64,000 nucleotides of DNA from Truepera sp. (GTDB taxonomy: Bacteria; Deinococcota; Deinococci; Deinococcales; Trueperaceae). Every line of letters begins with the position of its first letter. The stretch's first letter is position 1. Both the position numbers and the translations under genes were made by a program. The stretch spans positions 1,872,039 through 1,936,038 of the forward strand of contig JAVSMU010000001.1 of NCBI GenBank assembly GCA_032027045.1, in the 5' to 3' direction. The notes below the pieces were generated by a model. That model saw only the letters and a program-made list of their open reading frames with translations, was not told the DNA's origin and made no database searches. Below are positions 60,691-64,000 of this stretch, piece after piece.

Positions 60691-61641
60691 ATGCACCAGG
60701 AAAACCGGGCGGGGAGCGCGACGCGCGCCACCGCCAGCACGCCCACGAGCAAAGCGGGATCTCCTGAAACGTTCAAGGGCGGCGTCATCATGGACGTCGT
60801 CACCCCCGACCAGGCGCGCATCGCCGAGCAGGCGGGCGCCGTGGCGGTGATGGCGCTCGAGCGCGTGCCCGCCGACATCCGCTCCCAAGGCGGCGTGGCG
60901 CGCATGTCCGACCCCGGCCTCATCGAAGAGATCATCGAGGCCGTGTCGATCCCGGTGATGGCCAAGGTGCGCATCGGCCACTTCGTCGAGGCCCAGATCC
61001 TGCAGGCCATCGGCGTCGACTTCATCGACGAGTCCGAGGTCCTCACCCCCGCCGACGACGCCTACCACATCGACAAGCGCGCCTTCAGCGTGCCGTTCGT
61101 GTGCGGCGCCACCAACATCGGCGAGGCGCTCAGGCGCATCGGCGAGGGCGCCGCCATGATCCGCACCAAGGGCGAGGCCGGCACCGGCAACGTGGTCGAG
61201 GCCGTGCGCCACGCCCGCAGCGTCATAGGCGAGATCCGCGCCCTAAAGGGCATGGCCAGCGAGCAACTCATGACCTACGCCAAGGAGCATGGCGCCCCCT
61301 ACGAGCTGGTGCGCTACGTCCACGAGCACGGCAAGCTGCCGGTAGCCAACTTCGCGGCCGGCGGCGTGGCCACCCCGGCCGATGCGGCCCTCATGATGCA
61401 GCTCGGTGTCGACGGGGTGTTCGTCGGCTCCGGCATCTTCAAGGCCGCCGCCAGCGAGACCGACGAGGGCCGCCGCCATCAAGCCTGGGAGCGCCGCGCC
61501 GCGGCCATCGTTAAGGCCGTGACGCACCACGACGACCCCGCCACCCTCGCGGAGGTCTCCAAGAACCTGGGCGAGGCCATGGTCGGCATCGGCATGGAGG
61601 CGCTCGCGGAGGACCAGCTTCTGGCGCGCCGGGGCTGGTGA
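60691..61641 (+). CDS. pdxS: Pyridoxal 5'-phosphate synthase subunit PdxS
   Basis: A 316-residue TIM-barrel enzyme that makes PLP from ribose 5-phosphate, glyceraldehyde 3-phosphate and ammonia. Hallmarks are [45 protein letters not shown] and [12 protein letters not shown], then FVGSGIFKA near the end. The first ~20 residues are a longer than usual tail. Its partner glutaminase gene, pdxT, often follows; it is not in the window. It is a housekeeping gene and marks a return to core genome. 105 bp before the start, TCAAAGCTGATG and CAAAGCTGGTG stand in tandem. Confidence 0.95.
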   Translation: MHQENRAGSATRATASTPTSKAGSPETFKGGVIMDVVTPDQARIAEQAGAVAVMALERVPADIRSQGGVARMSDPGLIEEIIEAVSIPVMAKVRIGHFVEAQILQAIGVDFIDESEVLTPADDAYHIDKRAFSVPFVCGATNIGEALRRIGEGAAMIRTKGEAGTGNVVEAVRHARSVIGEIRALKGMASEQLMTYAKEHGAPYELVRYVHEHGKLPVANFAAGGVATPADAALMMQLGVDGVFVGSGIFKAAASETDEGRRHQAWERRAAAIVKAVTHHDDPATLAEVSKNLGEAMVGIGMEALAEDQLLARRGW

Positions 61642-61789
61642 GCGCCCGGAGCCGCGCGCTGACGCCCAGAACACGGCAGCCACGCCCTCGGACCCCTTGA
61701 AAACGCCACCGCCCTCACCTGGGCGAAGGCGCGCCGTGGCTCCTCACATAGCCTGTGGCCGCTGCTGAGCCTCAGCCACGGTGGGGCTT

Positions 61790-61965
61790 CGGAGCGCTCA
61801 GCGCCAAGGGCGGCCGCCACCTGCACCTCCGTCCAGCCGCGCGCTTTGCTCCCCTCGTAGTTCCGGCTCGCCACGCGCGCCTTGAGGCGGCGCTCCCGGG
61901 GTTAGGGAGGCCGAAGCCGGCGAAGACGTTGCCGCTGCCAGCCACGATGGCGTCGTCATCGACTT
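61790..61965 (-). pseudogene. XRE antitoxin relic
   Basis: One minus-strand frame reads DDAIVAGSGNVFAGFGLPNP, the opening of XRE antitoxins (compare 34694-34945). After a frame change it continues RLKARVASRNYEGSKARGW and TEVQVAAALGA, where the helix-turn-helix should be. The remainder is gone. It lies in a 553-bp gap between pdxS and merR that otherwise holds only an IS-end copy. Confidence 0.5.
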
Positions 61966-62054
61966 GCCCTGTTGCATCTTGAAGCGCACCTAGCAGCAGG
62001 AGCGGCGAGACGGATGAGCCGCCAACCCGGCTGGGACGCGGCCTACTCGCCAGT

Positions 62055-62074
62055 CGACTTCGCCAACAGTATCC
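62055..62074 (+). repeat. 20-bp IS1182-type terminal sequence, solitary copy
   Basis: CGACTTCGCCAACAGTATCC, identical to 28244-28263 and inverse to 25566-25585, with CCGTTTAT also shared two bases further on. No partner end or transposase is near, so it is a leftover end or a miniature element. Confidence 0.7.
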
Positions 62075-62194
62075 CTCCGTTTATCGCACGACCCCGGCCC
62101 GCGCCTAGCGGGGAAACCCAGACTGATGACGGCGGCGAGGAAGGCCGCTCAAGCCGGCGACGTGCGGGCGGAAGCGTCACCGCTACCATGGGGC

Positions 62195-62617
62195 ATGACG
62201 ACGATCGGGCAGTTGGCGCGGCGCACGCGCGAGTCGGTGAAGACCCTCAGGTACTGGACGGACCTGGGCCTGCTGGCGGCCGAGCGCGGCGCCAACGGCT
62301 ACCGCTACTACGGCGCCGGGGCCGCCGAGCGCGCGCAGTTCATCCGCGCCGCGCAGGCGCTCGGCCTCACGCTGCGCGAGATCGGGGACGTCCTCGCCGC
62401 GCGCGAGCACGCGCACCCGCCCTGCCAGGCGGCGCGCGACGTCCTGGCGCGCCACCTGCGCGACGTGCGCGAGCGCCTGGCGCAGTGGACGCGCCTGGAG
62501 GCGGAGCTCGCCGAGCGGCTGGCGTGGGCGGAGGCGCACCCGCGCCCCGCCTGCGAGGGCGAAGGCTGCGTCTACCTCGCCGACACGCCCGCCGCGCGCC
62601 CGGGCGCGGCCGCTTGA
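62195..62617 (+). CDS. merR: MerR-family metal regulator
   Basis: A 140-residue protein from the ATG at 62195. The MerR DNA-binding part is clear (TIGQLARRTRESVKTLRYWT, then RYYGAGAAERAQFIRAAQAL), followed by the dimer helix and three cysteines at 77 (HPPCQAA), 120 and 125 (PACEGEGCVYL). MerR senses Hg(II) with three Cys at similar places. The adjacent merA supports mercury, though Cu or Zn sensing cannot be excluded. Its stop codon overlaps the promoter of merA, so it likely sits on that promoter and activates it. Confidence 0.85.
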   Translation: MTTIGQLARRTRESVKTLRYWTDLGLLAAERGANGYRYYGAGAAERAQFIRAAQALGLTLREIGDVLAAREHAHPPCQAARDVLARHLRDVRERLAQWTRLEAELAERLAWAEAHPRPACEGEGCVYLADTPAARPGAAA

Positions 62618-62645
62618 CCCTTCCCCGCACTGGAGGGTCTAGCCT
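62614..62645 (+). promoter_or_regulatory. MerR-type promoter of merA
   Basis: -35 TTGACC (62614-62619) and -10 TAGCCT (62640-62645) are 20 bp apart, the overlong spacing that MerR proteins correct. Between them lies the dyad ACCCT (62617-62621) and AGGGT (62634-62638). The ATG of merA is six bases after the -10, so the mRNA would be leaderless. Confidence 0.75.
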
Positions 62646-62651
62646 GCGCAC

Positions 62652-64000
62652 ATGGCCAGGGCAGAGAACTCCGATTACGACCTGTTGATCATCGGCACGG
62701 GCGGGGCGGGCACCGCCGCCGCCATCCGCGGCGCCGAGCTGGGCGCGCGCGTCGCCATCGCCGAGGGCGCGGTGGTGGGCGGCACCTGCGTCAACGTCGG
62801 CTGCATCCCCTCCAAGCTCCTGCTCGAGGCGGCCGCTCAGTTCCACGCCGCCCGCACCAGCTTCCCGAGTCTCGCCGGCGAGGCGCAAGCCGCCTGGCAG
62901 CGAGCGCAGGCGCGCAAGCGCGATGTGATCGCGCGCCTCCGGCAGAAGAAGTACCTCGACGTGCTCGCCGGCTACGAGGGCGTGACACTCCTGCGCGGGG
63001 AGGCCGCGCTCCTGGGGGCGGGCCGCGTGCGCGTGGGCGAGGCGGTGGTGGGCGCGCGCAGGGTGGTGCTCGCCACGGGCGCGGCGCCCGCCCTGCCGCC
63101 CGTCCCCGGCCTGGCGGAAGCGGGCGCCCTCACCAGCACCAGCGCCATGGAGCTTAAGGCGCTGCCGGCGTCGCTGATCGTGCTCGGCGCCGGCGCCGTC
63201 GGCCTGGAGCTGGGGCAGGCGTTCGCGCGCTTCGGCGTCAGGGTCAGCGTGCTCGAGGTCGCCCCGCGTATCCTGCCCGGCGAGGACCCCGAACTCTCGA
63301 ACGCACTGGCGGACGCCCTTTCCGCCGAAGGGCTGGAGCTGCGCCCGGGCGCGCGCGTGACGCGCGTGGAGCGCGACGCGGCCGGCTACCGCCTGGAGGT
63401 CGAGCAGGGCGGCGCGGAAGAGACGCTGCACGCCGAGCAGCTCCTGGTGGCCACCGGCCGCCGCCCCAACACCGCCGGCCTCGGCCTGGGGGGCGCGGGG
63501 GTGGAGGTCGACGCGCGCGGCTTCGTGCGCGTCGACGAGTTCATGCGCACCTCGAACCCGCGCGTGTTCGCCGCCGGCGACGTCACCGGCGCGCCGCAGT
63601 TCGTCTACCTCGCCGCCGCGGCGGGCCGGGTGGCGGCGCAGGCCGCCCTCGCCGACCTCACGGGCGCGCCGGCCGCGCCGCTCGACGCGAGCACCGTGCC
63701 GCGCGTCACCTTCACCGACCCGCAGCTCGCCGCCGTGGGCTTGACGGAGGCGCAGGCGCGGGCGGCGGGACACGCCGTGCAAGTGGCGACGCTGCCGGCG
63801 GCGGCCATCCCGCGCGCGGCCGTCACCGGCTCCGACCGTGGCCTCATCAAGCTGGTGGCGGAGGCGCCCGGCGGCCGCCTGCTCGGCGCGCACCTCCTGA
63901 CCGCCAACGCCGGCGACGTCATCGGCGAGGCCACGCTGGCAGTGCGCTTCGGCCTCACCAGCGCCGACCTCGCCACCACCCTCCACCCCTACCTGACGTG
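62652..64000 (+). CDS. merA: Mercuric reductase MerA (partial, runs off the right edge)
   Basis: The first 449 codons of a flavoprotein disulfide reductase, open to the window edge. FAD-binding LLIIGTGGAGTAAAIRGAEL leads to the redox pair GTCVNVGCIPSK (Cys46, Cys51). The NADPH domain has VLGAGAVGLELGQAFARFG, the second FAD site is VFAAGDVTGAPQ, and the dimer domain ends LTSADLATTLHPYLT. This last phrase is typical of MerA, which reduces Hg(II) to Hg(0) in the cytosol. It lacks the N-terminal HMA domain found in some MerA. The C-terminal Cys pair lies outside the window. Confidence 0.92.
   Translation, partial: MARAENSDYDLLIIGTGGAGTAAAIRGAELGARVAIAEGAVVGGTCVNVGCIPSKLLLEAAAQFHAARTSFPSLAGEAQAAWQRAQARKRDVIARLRQKKYLDVLAGYEGVTLLRGEAALLGAGRVRVGEAVVGARRVVLATGAAPALPPVPGLAEAGALTSTSAMELKALPASLIVLGAGAVGLELGQAFARFGVRVSVLEVAPRILPGEDPELSNALADALSAEGLELRPGARVTRVERDAAGYRLEVEQGGAEETLHAEQLLVATGRRPNTAGLGLGGAGVEVDARGFVRVDEFMRTSNPRVFAAGDVTGAPQFVYLAAAAGRVAAQAALADLTGAPAAPLDASTVPRVTFTDPQLAAVGLTEAQARAAGHAVQVATLPAAAIPRAAVTGSDRGLIKLVAEAPGGRLLGAHLLTANAGDVIGEATLAVRFGLTSADLATTLHPYLT

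Noticed and set aside
62367-63986. A 539-codon open frame opposite merR and merA
   Set aside because: Same cause; the plus strand carries MerA, and the antisense product is Ala/Arg/Gly-rich without structure.

Overview
ORGANISM. The window looks like a high-GC bacterium of the Deinococcota, possibly Trueperaceae. The clues are a CsoR with a Cys-His-His copper site (a variant known from Thermus), several promoters whose TANNNT -10 box lies 6-7 nt before the ATG (leaderless mRNAs, common in Deinococcus), and the overall protein flavour. This placement is inference; there is no rRNA or tRNA in the window to settle it. By eye, the first ~10 kb is clearly less GC-rich than the rest, which fits imported DNA.

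LAYOUT. (1) 1-5 kb: the end of an IS3-family element that has cut off the C-terminus of a membrane-anchored protein with two CxxC modules, then a duplicated MacB/FtsX-type permease, then a 1.37-kb low-GC gap with a DUF2513-like relic, a strong terminator and an unusual array of TCTCA motifs. (2) 5.2-12.1 kb: a 1654-residue P-loop NTPase with long helical repeats and a C-terminal PLD-like domain (candidate anti-phage STAND protein), a small secreted protein and an unknown protein. (3) 12.3-18.6 kb: a Tn7-like transposition module on the minus strand (tnsA, a tnsB split in two at a domain boundary, tnsC, tniQ) with candidate end repeats near 18.45-18.57 kb. (4) 18.8-25.5 kb: a defence stretch with a Type ISP restriction-modification gene broken by a one-base deletion, a DUF91 nuclease with an EVE-like half, and a decayed toxin-antitoxin pair. 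(5) 25.6-28.3 kb: an IS1182-type transposase, an alpha/beta hydrolase, and 20-bp end sequences repeated exactly here and at 62.06 kb. (6) 28.5-35.6 kb: small accessory genes, including PadR with its membrane partner, an orphan AbiEi antitoxin, a zinc-ribbon gene overlapping a partner gene, and a cluster of antitoxin-type genes without toxins. (7) 36.2-42.9 kb: a second, distinct Tn7-like module (tnsA-B-C plus a large TniQ/TnsD-like protein with a tandem duplication), also on the minus strand. (8) 43.0-64 kb: an ISAs1 relic followed by a metal-handling region.

HOW THE GENES WORK TOGETHER. The metal region holds a Csp-type copper store, two paralogous cytochromes c, two DUF305-type proteins, DUF411, a two-component system, and a CopZ-CsoR-CopA-(unknown)-type II GAPDH-CopB operon behind a CsoR-like operator. 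It continues with HMA, YHS and cupredoxin genes, then pdxS, merR and a merA that runs off the window. An 11-bp triple direct repeat occurs both between the response regulator and its divergent neighbour and before the DUF305 gene, which suggests that the two-component system controls both. Between the two Tn7-like modules lie many mobile and defence remnants, so 1-43 kb reads as a layered genomic island joined to a metal-resistance region.
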